Assembly: GCF_027595985.1 (NCBI RefSeq)
Contig: NC_073303.1
Coordinates: 378,254,034-378,318,033, forward strand
From: Sorex araneus
Lineage: Eukaryota > Chordata > Mammalia > Eulipotyphla > Soricidae
Direction: 5' to 3'
Length of the DNA stretch: 64,000 nt
The notes beneath the pieces were generated by a model. It did not search any database and had not been told where the DNA came from. It worked only from the letters and a program-made list of their open reading frames with translations. The first letter of the stretch is position 1; each line of letters starts with the position of its first letter. A program made the position numbers and the translations under genes. Shown here in pieces: positions 9,575 to 22,133 of this stretch.

Positions 9575-10290
9575 ATTATGCAACAATTTTTTTCCTTTTT
9601 ATTTAACATTTTGCTTTATTATAGCCACAAAACAATTTGTAATGTTTCAACGGCATCAGTGGAGATGGGGTTCATGCATACAACATTCCAACACCATGCC
9701 CCAACACCGGAACCTATGTTCCCCTGCACTATTGTCTCATATTTCCCCTCTATCCCCCTTCTTTAACACCCCTCTCCTACCCTACATCTCCGTGCCATGT
9801 TAAACTCTGTTCTATAGAACAGTTTTTCTTACATTCTGTTGTTTGGGGCCACTTATTGCTTCCTTATTACGCTTCTTTTATCCCACGTATGAGAGCGGTG
9901 GTTCTATGTCTGCCTCTCTTCTGTCTGATTTCTCCAAGCATGATACTCTGTAGCTCCATCCATGGGTTGCTGAGTCATATGAAAGCTCAGTTCTGGGTCT
10001 TTTGAGGAATGTCCATAATGTTTTCCAAAATAGTTCAATCAGCCAACATTCCCACCAGTAAGTGATGGGGCTTTCTTTTTCCCCACCTCCATGACAATAC
10101 AGTGTTTTTGATATTTATGATGTGCACCAGTCTCTCTGGGGTGAGATAATATCTCGTTGTTTGGATTTGTGTTTCTCTGATACATGATGCAGAGTATTTT
10201 TCATATACCTGTTGGCCATCTGTACTTCTGCTTTGAAGGAGTTACTTGTTCCTATCTTCTCCTGTCTCCCCCTGGGACATTTATTTTAAT
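9575..10290 (-). mobile_element. L1 3' portion, antisense
   Basis: Read on the minus strand this is an L1 3' region. Phrases such as TCCCACCAGTAAGTGATGGGG and TCTGGGGTGAGATAATATCTC, followed by GTTTGGATTTGTGTTTCTC, are the reverse complement of a well-known ORF2 stretch. The left part (CCAACACCGG, CCCCTCTATCCCCC) is the 3' UTR end. Frame is broken throughout. The 5' boundary near 10290 is approximate. Confidence 0.75.
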
Positions 10291-11461
10291 ATGTTCCATA
10301 AATTTTCTTTTTCATCATAACTATTAAATATTTGAATTTCTATAATGTTTTTAGCTGAAGTATTGCATTGTTTCTTGAAGTTTCATTTTCAATTTTTTTA
10401 ATTAACATTGATTTTGTAATTTTTTCTTTAGGTTTACCTAAACTTTTGTTCAAATTATTTGAATATTTATGAATTCTATTTTATGTATTTTGCCTGGACA
10501 GATCACAAGTAGTGTCCAGAGCACCACATGGTCACTCATAGTGATACATTGTTGAAAGGCCAGATAGTGTAATGCTTGGGACAGCAGTGCCAGAGGTCAC
10601 AGAGTGACCCCAGAAGTGTGTAGGGGCATATCATGCCAAAATTCAAACTCAGGCCCCATTTTCATTTATGCCAGCTAGGTGCCCTGAATATTGAGATATT
10701 TCCCCTGCCCTATTTTCTTACTATTTGACTGGTTTTTGTTGTTTTGCATAAATCCAGATAAGTCTTTCCTCTCTGTAATAGGGTCTAACCCTCATACAGA
10801 CAGGAAAAACAAGTTATGGAACCCCCAATGCCCTCTTCCAGGGAAACAGTCAAGGGGTTGGTCTAAATGACAGGAGCAGATATTTAACAGGTACTATTTT
10901 AAGTACCTTAAAAACCTCAGGGCGACCCTAGTGACAGGCCTGCTCAAGGGAAGACTGGAAACTATCTCTGCTATGGACAGTGAGAAATTTGGGAATCTGC
11001 ACTGACTGACTAGGCTGGGCCCTGTAAAAGTCTGGAAACCAGGACTGCTCCCTGCCCTGAAGAAAAAAGGGGATAGACTCCTTTCTGTCGGGTCATCTCT
11101 GTGGAAAATGAGGCCCAAGGTCACGTCCAGTTTAACCTGAAGGCTCGAGGCACCTTTAATTCATTGTGGGACACCTATGGCCAGGCCTGGGTAACTCTGA
11201 CCTGCCAGTTATGATCAATACCGTTATTGGCTAGTGTCTCCTGTCTTTTGCCAACCCCTAGGACTTCTCAGTAATGGGTACCCCAAATAAGAGTTCTCCA
11301 ATTTTGCTGTGTTTGTGGAAAAGAATGAGCCAGGTTTTTAAGCCATCTGGCAAGTATAAAATGAAGGTGGAGAGAAAACTGTGCTACTATAACTTGTTTT
11401 CTATAAGAATCAGATTCTAGTTTTACAAAGGTGACTGAATAATTTGGGTAATTTAATGAGT
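10291..11461. other. No confident feature; possible old SINE
   Basis: At 10497-10715 phrases like GAGCACCACATGGTCACTC and AAATTCAAACTCAGGCCCC suggest a very old, possibly rearranged SINE. The rest, including the mildly GC-rich 10890-11150, was not recognised. Confidence 0.35.
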
Positions 11462-12262
11462 AAGTTGCCCACAATACCACTTCTGGGAATATATCCTGAG
11501 GCTGCAAAAGAGCACAGTAGAAATGACATCTGTACCTATATATTCATTGCAGCTCTGTTCACAATAGCCAAAATATGGAAACAACCTGAGGGCCCTAAAA
11601 CAGATGACTGGTTAAAGAAACTTTGGTACATCTACACAGTGGAATACTATGCAGCTGTTAGAAAAGATGAAGTCATGAAATTTGCTTATAAACGGATAAA
11701 CATGGAAAGTATTATGCTAAGTGACATGAATCAGAAAGAGAGGAACAGACATAGAGGGACTGCACTCATTTGTGGAGTATAAAATGACAGTATAAAATGA
11801 CATCACATGAGGCTGACACCCAAGGACAGTAGATACAAGGGCCAGGGGGATTGCCCCATAGCTGGAAGACTGTTTCATGAGTAGAGGGGAGAAGGCAGAT
11901 GGAATAGAAAAGGGATCGCTAAGAAAATGATGGCTGGAGGAACCTGTTGGGATGGGAGATGTGTGCCAAAAGTAGATAATGGACCAAACATGATGACCTC
12001 TCAATGTCTGGGTTGCAAGCTATAATGCCCAAAAGTAGAGAGAGAGTATGGGGAATATTGTCTGCCATGGAGGCAGTGGGAGGGTGGGAATGGGGAGTAT
12101 ACCCGGGATATTGGTAGGGGAATGTGCACTGGTGGAGTATACCCTGGATATTGGTGGTGTGGGAATGTGGCGACTGGTGGAGGGATGGGTGTTTGATGAT
12201 TATGAGATTGTAACACAAAACATGAAAGTTTGTAACTATTTCACGGTGATTCAATAAAATTT
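11462..12262 (+). mobile_element. L1 3' end with ORF2 C-terminus and 3' UTR
   Basis: Starts inside ORF2 and runs to the element's 3' end. The 3' UTR has ATGTGCACTGGTGGAGTAT, GGTGGAGGGATGGGTGTTTG and a terminal GTGATTCAATAAAATTTTAA. The A-rich tail passes directly into a GAAA array at about 12271, so the microsatellite probably grew from the poly-A tail. Truncated at the 5' end and frame-broken, hence inactive. Confidence 0.9.
11620..11782 (+). pseudogene. L1 ORF2 C-terminal remnant
   Basis: Translation gives MEYYAAVRKDEVMKFAYKR-type sequence (read across 11640-11700), then NMESIMLSDMNQKERN and a stop shortly after TALICGV. This is the conserved tail end of mammalian L1 ORF2, where other lineages have similar EYYAAIK..E..LS wording. 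The upstream part is shifted out of frame. It encodes no catalytic domain. Confidence 0.85.
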
Positions 12263-12270
12263 TAAAAAAT

Positions 12271-13017
<747 letters not shown>

Positions 13018-13038
13018 ATGTTGAGCATGCTGTCGCAA

Positions 13039-13289
13039 GGGACTGGAGCAATAGCACAGCGGGTAGGGCATTTGCCTTGCATGTGGCTGACCTGGGTTCA
13101 ATTCTTCCATCCCTCCGAGAGTCCAGCAAGCTACACAGAGTATCCCACCCACACAGCAGAGCCTGGAAAGCTCCCCATGGCATATTCAATATGTCAAAAA
13201 CAGTAACGACAAGTCTCACAATGGAGAATAGGAGGGAGAAGTCACTGGTGCCTGCTCAAGCAAATCGATGAACAACGATGAATAATGGG
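13039..13289 (+). mobile_element. RTE-tailed SINE
   Basis: Full tRNA head (GGACTGGAGCAATAGCACAG, GGGTTCAATTC as B box), body with CAGCAAGCTAC and GCATATTCAATATGTC, and tail ATCGATGAACAACGATGAAT. The tail region has a small insertion (GAATAGGAGGGAGAAG) where other copies read GGAGACGTTACTG. It begins about 20 bp after the purine array. Confidence 0.92.
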
Positions 13290-14531
13290 CATTTTACTTG
13301 AAAATCCTGGATGGCTAACTGCCTAGTTGCTTTTCAGTCTGAGTTAGAAAAAAAAATTTAAAAAATTTGTAAAAGTTGAGGCTTAAATAAAAATAGGGTT
13401 CGCTATGAAAAAGATTTGTATTTGCTGTTATTGGCCACTTCGCCATTCATGTCAGCCTCTTTCTGAGGTAAGTTCAGGATTTGAGATTTTCCAGACTTCC
13501 CAAGACACAGGAAATGATGCAAAGAATAAATTACCAATTTATTCTTAGTTTTTATTTATCAAAAGTGTGTAATCCTTTAGGGTTTTAATTGGAAGTGGAT
13601 GTATAGGTCAACTTTCTCCCTGATGCCTGCTTGAGACTTTTCATTACATTAACCAACCAAACCCAGCAAATGTCCCACTCAGGATTTTTGACCAAATGGT
13701 TTTTAATTATCATTTTACTTCTGTAAGTTCTTATCTTCTCATAGGATTTGAATCTACCTTATTTACCTTTTGGGAAACTTCTAGAACGTTAATTAATTTC
13801 ATATAGATTTATAGCTATTCTTAGAAAAAAAAAATCTTTAGAATTTTGTACCTCACCCACTGGTTTAAGTAAAAGTTCACTTTTCAAATGCATGATCTTT
13901 CTTTCAGGTTTCTCTCAAATTTAACAAAGAATTTTACAGACAATATAGTCCTTGAATCTCTCTGAAAATTATCATGAACTTTTTTTCTAGGTAATTCTGA
14001 TTCAAAGGTCTATGGCAAGAGTGTGCATTTGGAAGTTTTAAAGAAAACTGCTGGGAAGGTTAAGTTATGAGCTGAGCCCAATCCTTATCATCAAAATCAA
14101 AATGAGGACCTTGATTTATATGGCACACTCTCTGTAAAGGATGTCAGTGTTTTCAAACAGGGCGTGCTTGATGCCTTAATCACACTCTGAATCTATAACA
14201 TTACTCACAGATATGAGAGGTTTTTCTCATAGGTGATAAGGACATGGGGGCGTAGGTGAAACCATGATTTGAAAATATCCCCAGGAGGGGTTAGAATGCC
14301 CTCCTCACCTGAACTTGCACCAAATACAAACATCTATCCATACATTTCTGTTGCAACACCACCGCCTTTTGCAGGTAAAACCTTCACTTTTAGAAAATGA
14401 AATAAATCAAATGGTAACTATATTTTCTGTGTTCAAAGAATAACTGTCCTCTTAGTGTACTTTAGTACTGTATTTATCAAAATATAATCACAGAACAGAA
14501 ATTTCATAAAGTCCTTGTTTTCTCACTACAT
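13290..14531. other. No recognised feature
   Basis: AT-rich unique-looking sequence. No gene, LTR or SINE recognised. Confidence 0.5.
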
Positions 14532-14544
14532 AGTGTTCCACTTG

Positions 14545-14792
14545 GGCTGGAGGGATAACACAGCAGGTAGGGGCGTTTGCCTTTCCATACAGTCTACCTG
14601 GGGTTCAATTCCTCTGTCCCTCTTGGAGAGCAGCCCAGCAAGCTACCCAGAGTATCCTCGCCCACCCAGTAGAGCCTGGCAAGCTACCTGTGGCGTATTT
14701 GATATGCCAAAAACAGTAACAACAAGTCTCACAATGGAGTCATTACTGGTGCCTGCTCCAGCAAGTCCGATGAGCAACGGGATGTCAGTGAC
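14545..14792 (+). mobile_element. RTE-tailed SINE with clear 13-bp TSD
   Basis: Bounded by perfect AGTGTTCCACTTG duplications at 14532-14544 and 14793-14805. This fixes both ends of the family: the tRNA head starts at GGCTGGAGGGATAACAC and the tail ends in GATGTCAGTGAC with no poly-A. Head, body (two GGCAAGC/CAGCAAGC units, GGCGTATTTGATATGCC hairpin) and RTE tail are all present. This is the best boundary reference for the family in this window. Confidence 0.96.
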
Positions 14793-14805
14793 AGTGTTCC
14801 ACTTG

Positions 14806-15905
14806 AGAACAGCTTCAAGGAATAAAGGAAGATGTAGGTAAATTCTACAGTTTTCTCTCCTCTTGGTTGTTCTCAGCTGACAGGCCTCACATACCAATGA
14901 CTACAAAAGAGGCACTCAATTTCCAGAGATCACACTGAACTAAAACTCTAAATTCAAGGCATCCACAGACTCCATCAATACAAAACAATTACAACAAAGA
15001 CAAGATGATGAAAGAAAATGACCTCTAGAATGTCTTGCTTTCCTTCTCGGTTTCCTTATTCACACAGCCACTCCCTGAGGAAAGCCTAAGAGACCCTGAA
15101 ACTCGCACCAGTGCCCTTTCCGGGAGGCATTAGGAGCCGATCACCCAGAAGCGAGGTGAGAAGCAAAGGTTCAATCCCAATGAAACAATGGACAAAGCAG
15201 GAGTCGAAAATTGCATCTGTCCTCTTCTAAAGCCTCTCAATACGCCTATTGCTCACACATCATCTTTGTCTAAGTGCTCTGAGGGAACATATATTCTTTT
15301 CACCTGCAAAATAGGGCATTGATTGGCTTGCAGGATGGAGCCCCTAAAGCCGTTTCTACCCATTTTGCTAAGGACAAATGCATTCTTGTGAAAATATTGA
15401 TAATGGTTCCAAATGCCACACTTTTCAGAATTGTGGGAAAACCTAGTCATTTTATGCCACTTTCAAGAAATCAATGTGATAAGATGAACTTAAAGTGATA
15501 TAATTCTTCAAGTTTTGAAATGCATTTTTTTCAACTCAACTGAGCTAACTTCCAAGAATTCTTTTAAAAAACTATTTTAAGTGTACACACACCCTAATTC
15601 AAAACACAAAAAATAAATGTACTCAAATTATTATGAGAGAAGGTTGGAAAGTTTCCATCACAACCTTCAAGCTGGAATTTATTTAAAAGGAAACTTCTGA
15701 AAGTGTAATTAAGCATATAGCAGTGCAGTACATGAGGGTCACTTGTTATCTAAGATCTGGTTCTTCAGGCAATGGATTGTTTCTCAGCAGTAAAATGAGA
15801 TGAGTTAGTAAGCCCAGAAAAGACAAGGAAGGCTGATCTCACACACATGTTTATAAGTGATGGAAGCCCACATGAAAAGGTACGACAAAAATATATGATT
15901 CCTAC
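14806..15905. other. No recognised feature
   Basis: Unique-looking sequence, no gene or repeat assigned. Confidence 0.5.
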
Positions 15906-15910
15906 TCTGT

Positions 15911-16145
15911 ATCACTGTCATCCTGTTCATGGATTTGCTTGAGCGGGCACCAGTAATGTCTCCATTTGAGACTTGCTGCTGTTTTTTGGCATATCGAATA
16001 TGCCATGGGTAGCTTGCCAAGATCTGCCATGCGGGTGAGATACTCTCAGTAGCTTGCTGGGCACTCCGAGAGGGGTGGAGAAATTGAACCCGGGTCGGCC
16101 CAATGCAGGCAAACGCCCTACCTGCTGGGCTATCACTCCAGCCCT
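15911..16145 (-). mobile_element. RTE-tailed SINE, antisense
   Basis: A complete copy on the minus strand. Tail at the left (ATCACTGTCATCCTGTTCAT), hairpin GGCATATCGAATATGCC at about 16000, and head at the right ending TATCACTCCAGCCC. CCTACTC on both sides (about 15901 and 16142) may be a short TSD. Its head points at the purine array and at the next SINE, forming an inverted pair. Confidence 0.94.
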
Positions 16146-16155
16146 ACTCAATGGA

Positions 16156-16179
16156 CAATGAAAGAAAGAAAGAAAGTGA

Positions 16180-16242
<63 letters not shown>

Positions 16243-16351
16243 TAAGAAAGAAGCAAGAAAGAAAGAAAGGAAGGAAGAAGGAAGGAAGGAAGAAGGGAAG
16301 GAAGGAAGGAAGGAAGAAGGAAGGAAGGAAGGAAGGAAGGAAGGATAGGAA

Positions 16352-16387
<36 letters not shown>

Positions 16388-16496
16388 AAAGAAAGAAAGA
16401 AAGAAGAAGAGAAGAAAGAAAGAAGAAAGAAAGAAAGAAAGAAAGAAAGAGAAAGAAAGAAAGAAGAAAGAAAGAAAGAAAGGAAAGAAAGACAAG
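16156..16496. repeat. Polypurine array (GAAA)n with GGAA blocks
   Basis: About 340 bp of GAAA and GGAA units, purine on the + strand, lying between two SINEs that face each other head to head. Frames inside it encode only Lys/Glu/Arg or Ser/Phe/Leu. Confidence 0.97.
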
Positions 16497-16497
16497 A

Positions 16498-16738
16498 GAG
16501 AGCACAGCAGGTAGGGCAGTCTTGCTTTGCATAGCAGCCCAACCCGGGTTGATTCCTGCAGCCCCTCTCAGAGAGCCCGGCAAGCTACCAAGAGTAATCT
16601 CGCCCACAAGAGTAGAGCCAGGCAAGCTACCCATGGAGAATTCGATATGCTCAAAAACAGTAACAAGTCTCACAATGGAGACGTTACTGGTGCCCGCTCG
16701 AGAAAATCGATGAGCAATGGAATGGCAGTGACACAGTG
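16498..16738 (+). mobile_element. RTE-tailed SINE, head partly eroded
   Basis: The first bases of the tRNA head merge into the purine array (GAGAGCACAGCAGGTAGGGC), followed by ACCCGGGTTGATTCC. Body and tail are typical, with CGATATGC, GAGACGTTACTGGTGCCCGC and ATCGATGAGCAATGG. Confidence 0.92.
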
Positions 16739-16772
16739 ATAGATATATAGAGAGAAAAGAGATCAGTGGCTG

Positions 16773-16893
16773 GATAGTGGATGGTCTTAGGGACTTTGGT
16801 GGAGGAACAGCAAATGTGTACACTATGCTATTGTCACCATGTTACCAACCTATAAGAAATTAAAAATGAATAAATAATTTTTAAAAATTTAAA
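16773..16893 (+). mobile_element. Short L1-type 3' end insertion with TSD
   Basis: About 120 bp ending in an A/T-rich tail (GAAATTAAAAATGAATAAAT), with GGTGGAGGAACAGC wording typical of an L1 3' UTR. It is flanked by AGATCAGTGGCTG (16760-16772) and AGATCAGTAGCTG (16894-16906), a 13-bp TSD with one mismatch. The retroposition event is clear. The L1 identity is inferred. Confidence 0.65.
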
Positions 16894-16979
16894 AGATCAG
16901 TAGCTGTCTAGGATTTGGGTGGCAAGGCAAGATGGACAGGCCGGACACGGAGCATCGTTAGGGTGGCAAATATTATCAA

Positions 16980-17215
16980 CATTACTTATACAGGTATGTC
17001 TGTGTCGTCACTTCTCCAATCTGCAGAACGTGCAACACCAAGGGTGGACCCTAAACCCTACGGGCCTTTGAGTGACGGTGGTCTGTCTGTGTCCATGCCA
17101 CGGTTTTAACAAACTGCAAGACAGATGATGTGGTTATGCATGTAGGGGCAAGCGGTATATGGGGAATCTCTGCACCTTTCGATCTTGCTCTTTTTAAAAA
17201 TCTCTTTTAAAAAAC
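16980..17215 (+). mobile_element. Ancient L1M-type 3' UTR fragment
   Basis: Phrases such as GGACCCTAAACCCTACGGG, TTTTAACAAACTG, GATGTGGTTATGCATGTAGG and TATATGGGGAATCTCTGCACC resemble the conserved 3' end of old mammalian L1 elements. It ends near ATCTTGCTCTTTTTAAAAAT. Strongly diverged. Confidence 0.5.
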
Positions 17216-19041
17216 AGTTGTCATGATGGGTTGGAGATATGGCTAAGTGGAAAGTTTCTGCCTTGTACTTAGGAAAGCTGGGACAATTCCAATACCAAAA
17301 TTAAATAAATACCTGAAAAATGCAATTTTCTACTGCTTTCTGATATTTAAAAAATAATACAAGCATATAACCCAACAGAAACTTAGATGGAAAACTAAGG
17401 AACACATGTTGTATTCTCTCTGATGTACTAAGTCGTTAGATAGTGTCCACATGCTGAAAAACTTACACTAGAGGAGGCTTTTTCATAAGAGACACAGGGC
17501 AAAGCTCACCAGAATGAATCACACACCCAGTGTGAAGAGTACTCACCTCGATACTCAGCACTATACTTCCTGGTGCCCCTTGAGCCTCGGGGAGCATCCC
17601 AAAGCACCAAGCTAGAGGGCTTGAGCACCACTAGGTAAGGCCCCAAGCAGACTAACTAAAAACAAAATAAGACCAAAATAACTAAAAGGACATTGTCTTA
17701 TTTTATCAGCAATGGTTGTCTTTTTCCAAATGAGTACTACCACAGAAATTGAGCAAAATCAAGCGATTACAAATGTTTTGATTTAAGAAGTAAAATGAGT
17801 TCATCTGTAAACGAAGCAGTGACTATCCAACTCACTAAACTGCTACTTTGAATTAAACAAAACAGATGTAAAATACATTTACAGCATGATGTCTTAGCTT
17901 TATCTATTAGTTCTGAGCTGATAAATGAAACTATTCATGGCAAAAGGGAGATTGAGGACATATACATGAGAGTTGATCTGTACAGATTTTCTACACGAAT
18001 CAGACCCTTAGGGATAGAACCCTGTTGCTGAAAATTACCTACTGCATATCCATTAGCTCTCAACTTTAGTAGGGAGAAAAAGATGAAAAGCTTCATGAAA
18101 AGTATATACAATCAAACATGTTTTCTATTAAATATTCAATCAAATGCATAAAACTGTCAAAAGTAATGGATGGCAAACATGTGGACTCACCACAGGCTAC
18201 AGAAAGAATCTCTAAATGCAGTACCATCACAAGATGAAATTTTTAAAATGCCAAGGGAGAAAAAACTCAACATTGTTTATAATGGTTAAACAAAAACTTC
18301 TATTTTACTATACTCTTCCCCAGTTACTTGGTTTTCCTTCTGCTTGAGAAGTTTAAAAAAAAAACCTGCTTTAGTTGAAGTAATAGGAAAACAGAAAAAT
18401 ATAATTCCTTAAGAGACGTGTAATTGCTATCCCAGTGCAGTAAGTTTTTCATAAGCAACATGTACCTGACACAGCAATTAACATAAGGACCAAGTTTAGA
18501 GTTGACTCTCTCGGTTAGGGAGACTAGATTTACCAAGTACAAGTACAGTACCTAATTTATACAGGTTTGAGATGCATTTATACAGGGGCACGGTGGCCTA
18601 TTGCTGGGAAGTCCAGGCATCTCTGCATCTTATTTCTACTGAGAAATTACTCATTTCCATATCTGAAGTTTATGTTCAGCTCTGTCTCCTTTATTTAACG
18701 TCATAACAGCAAACTCAGTGAACTCTAAGTACTAATTTAAGAGCTTTGAGTAAAAACATATGGTCCATTGAATGAGGAAAGTTGGAGCATTTGGTCAAAT
18801 GCTCATAGGTAGTCAGAGCAAAACTTCAGATAAAATTAGCTATCCACAGGCATGTATGTGCACAATACAAAATCTAATTTTAGCAGAGCACTTGGAAGCT
18901 AAATATCTAAGGCTTGTAGTCTGAAGCACACCCTTCATGGATATTACAAGCCATTGGAAAGTCTCTCTTAGTCTGTTATATCCTCTTTGAGGTAGAGTTA
19001 ATAATAATTATAACAGAATAGCATTATTTACTATGGAAACA
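17216..19041. other. Mostly unrecognised; one probable old SINE
   Basis: At about 17482-17675 phrases (CCTGGTGCCCCTTGAGC, GAGCACCACTAGGTAAGGCC, A-rich end) fit a very old SOR-type SINE, and 17228-17300 has a truncated SINE-head-like phrase. The rest shows nothing identifiable. Confidence 0.4.
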
Positions 19042-19053
19042 GTAATAACAGTA

Positions 19054-19297
19054 GCACTGTCGTCCCGTTGTTCATTGATTTGCTCGAGCGGGCATCAGTA
19101 ATGTCTCCATTGTGAGACCTGTTGTTACTGTTTTTGGCATATCGAATACACCACTGGTAGCTTGCCAGGCTCTGCTGTGCAGGCGGGATCCTCTTGGTAG
19201 CTTGCTGGGCTCTCCGAGAGGGATGGAGGAATCAAACCCAGGTCGGCCTCCTGCAAGGCCTGCAACGTCCTACCCGCTTTGCTATCACTCCAGTCCA
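19054..19297 (-). mobile_element. RTE-tailed SINE, antisense, with TSD
   Basis: A complete copy on the minus strand between GTAATAACAGTA (19042-19053) and GTAAGAACAGTA (19298-19309), a 12-bp TSD with one mismatch. Head with CTATCACTCCAGTCC at right, B box AATCAAACCC on the + strand, hairpin GGCATATCGAATACACC, and tail CCCGTTGTTCATTGATTTGC at left. The head carries a small duplication (CCTGCAAGGCCTGCAACG). Confidence 0.94.
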
Positions 19298-19309
19298 GTA
19301 AGAACAGTA

Positions 19310-20284
19310 ACAAAAATAATTAAATAGATGTAATCACATCTTTGAAATATTTGTTGGTCATCAACGTTTTAGTCTTTTGGAAAATCAAGAGACCAATGAA
19401 ATCAGATAGCACCTGACTTTGTGTGTCTTGAAGAGAGCCCGACGTTTTCATGTCTAGAGAGAGAAGTCGGCATCTTACTGAATCCTCAGGCAATAAGGAA
19501 CCCAGATGGAGAGACAAGAGAAAGATAAGCTTGGGTTATCTTTTGATTTCCACCTGGCCCTGTTCTTCTGTGACTATTGATCTGTTAGTATTCGGTGTAT
19601 AGAAGCAGAATGACTTTTTACTACAATTTCTATGTGTGAGAGCACTGACATAGCCCATGTGAAGGAGGAAATTTTTCACAATGTTCACTTCTCTCTAACC
19701 CAGGATAGTGGGGAGAAGTTTTAAAAACTATTCAGAGGAATGATACTGTGCCTTTTTTTCAGTCCAAGAATGTCTAAGATTTTAATTCATTTCATTAGAA
19801 TTATTATATTGTTTTTATATGATCCCTGGACTGGGCGTATTGAAAATTTTATAGGTTTTGTTATTACTCGCATGTTGAACAACTGAGAATTGAGAACAAG
19901 ATTCTAGAATTATTTTCAAGAAACAAAGATATGGATCATGAACTAGATCATCCTTATAAATCAATACTCTTTATGAGGTATGATTCATTTTATTAATATG
20001 TTTGATTTTATACCTGGGTGTGTGCCAGGAGGGTGTGCCTGATAGAAAGAGAGGGAGAGAAAGAGAGAGAAAGCGAACACTAAGAATATTCTTGAAGATA
20101 TGGGTCAATTATTTCCAAAGTGCCTTTGAGTTTAATTTGTAAGTTACAAACCTACAACATCAAAGGATTCTTCTCAAGCAGTATAATGTATCCAGAGTAA
20201 GATATAGAAAAATGTATTATCTTAAACAATAAGAGACAAAGATAAAAAGTGAAATCTCTAGTTTAGATGCCAGATAAATATTGT
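19310..20284. other. No recognised feature
   Basis: AT-rich with a short GA-rich stretch at about 20045-20085. No gene or repeat family identified. Confidence 0.5.
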
Positions 20285-20443
20285 TTTGGGGCCACACCCA
20301 GTATTGCTCATTGCTTAATCTGGGCTCTGTGCTCAGGGATCACTCCTGGTGGTCTCAGGGGATCGTGTGAGGTTCAGGGAATTGAACCAGGCTTGGCCAC
20401 ATTCAGAGCAAGTGCCCTACTGCTCTACTATCCTTCCAGCTCC
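20285..20443 (-). mobile_element. SOR-type SINE, older subfamily, antisense
   Basis: The minus-strand element runs from the head (TACTGCTCTACTATCCTTCC on the + strand at right) through the B box GAATTGAACC and the body GGATCACTCCTGGTGG to GGGGCCACACCCAG at its 3' end. The GGGGCCACACC ending is the older variant of the GGGTCACACC ending seen at 34155 and 56760. Confidence 0.88.
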
Positions 20444-21170
20444 TAAATTACACTTCTTAATTTTTAAAAGGTATGATTTCTTACTATGTATTCTAACTAA
20501 CATTTACTTACAAATAAATATGTCTAAAAGATAATGAAACGTGCCTTTTCTATATATAGGTGCATTGGTTTGAGTATTTCAGTAAGAGAATGTATCATTA
20601 ACAAATACAGAACTTGTTATAAATTTAATTGTAATAAAAAATTTTGAACATGGCATTTGGTGACATGTTAGCTGGTGACAAAGACTTTCTTTTTTATGAC
20701 AAAAAATATATTTCTTAGTTTTTTGCCATTGGTCGTTTGTGGCAAGATCTTCTGAAGGAATAGACACAGGGAGACAAAGCCTATATATAATCCTGCCTCT
20801 ATATATTAATAGATACGGGGGGAGTAGAATGATTGCGTCAGGGATATATGGGTTGGGAAGTTGTTTTGTATTGGTCAAACTACACAAAGTTTCAGTTATT
20901 CAAGATGAGAACATTTTGGAGAGGGACTTTCCATATGATAAGGACAGTTAACAACTTGTTACATAAGTTACAAGTTACATACACAAATTCAAGTTACATA
21001 CTTGTTTTTCCAAAAGGGTAGATGTTCAGTATTATCCCTAAAAAAGAGACCAAGTGGAAAGGAGACAGAGATAGAGAAGTAGACCAACTGGTAAGTGAGG
21101 TGATGTGTTACTTAGCTTTGGTCAATGTATAATTGTTTCAAAAGAGCATACTCCTATTTTAAAGCATTTT
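20444..21170. other. No recognised feature
   Basis: AT-rich. Contains small tandem AAGTTACA repeats near 20958-21002. Nothing else identified. Confidence 0.5.
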
Positions 21171-21182
21171 AAATATACATAT

Positions 21183-22121
21183 CATTTGTATCACTTGTCT
21201 TCCCGTTGATCTTCGATTTGCTTGAGTGGGCACCAGTAACATCTCCATTAATCCCTGTCGTGAGCTAGTGTAGCCCAATGATATCTGCTTGCTTCAGAAA
21301 CAGAAAGAGCCTAAAATCGTTCATTCAGGGTTTTGACGAATAAGTCTGACCATCTCGTTGGTGGGCGGCCACATGGTCTTTTGATGTCCTGTGGAATCCA
21401 GTCAGTAACAGCTCTAGTCCAGTGATCATCTCTGATTCACATTACATGTCCAGCCCATCTGACTTTTGATGTCTTGGCAAACGACAACATCCCTGATTCT
21501 TGATAGTCGATGGAGATCAGAACTCCGGAATCCCTTCTCTCACTTGAGTTCAAGATGCCGCTCTGTCTAATGTTCATCCACTTAAAGAAGGCCTTTGATT
21601 CTGTCGAGACTGAAGCAGTCATTGAAGCCCTAGCCAAATAGGGTGTTCAAACTCAGTACATTGATTCTCCTTGATCTGTATTACAAATTTACCACCAGGA
21701 TCTCACCATTCTACAAGGAAGTGATCATTCACGTAAAGAAAGAGGTTCGGCAGGGAGATACCATTTCACCGAAACTCTTCAGTACCACCCTCGAGAATGC
21801 CATTCGATGACTGGAATGGGAAGGAATGGGAGTAAGGATAGACAGTTGGCAACTACACCACCTCCGCTTCACTGATGACATCGTTCTCATAACGCCAAAT
21901 ATTAGCCAAGCGGCACAAATGCTGGCCGACTTTGACAGTGAGTGTGGAAAGGTCGGATTGCGAACTAGTCCCTGACACTTCATTTGATCTCAATGAAATG
22001 AACATCTTCGAATGCAGTATCTATGTGTACCTGGGTCAAGAACTCAACATGAGGAACGACTTGGTGCCAGAACTTCTCAGGAGGAAGAGAGCAGCGTGGA
22101 AGACCTTGAAGAGCGTCGAAG
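21183..22121 (-). mobile_element. RTE-type LINE, twin-primed (3' part minus, 5' part plus)
   Basis: One insertion between perfect 12-bp duplications AAATATACATAT at 21171-21182 and 22122-22133. From 21183 to about 21549 it is the 3' end on the minus strand, with terminal TATCACTTGT and the C-terminal coding region. From about 21550 to 22121 it is an upstream RT segment on the plus strand. The segment between KSVEE and the C-terminal block was lost at integration. This matches the geometry of the insertion at 4505-7256 but with different breakpoints, so the two are independent events. Confidence 0.92.
21550..22121 (+). pseudogene. Decayed RTE reverse transcriptase core
   Basis: Translation across frameshifts gives FIHLKKAFDSVETEAVIEAL (motif A), DTISPKLF (motif B), RFTDDIVLITPNISQ (motif C, with FTDD where the 5320 copy has FADD), then EMNIFECSIYVYLGQELNM and RRKRAAWKTLKSVEE. 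The two aspartates of the active-site box survive. In-frame stops occur at TAG 21639-21641 and TGA 21808-21810, at the same codons as in the other RT copy. Confidence 0.88.
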
Positions 22122-22133
22122 AAATATACATAT

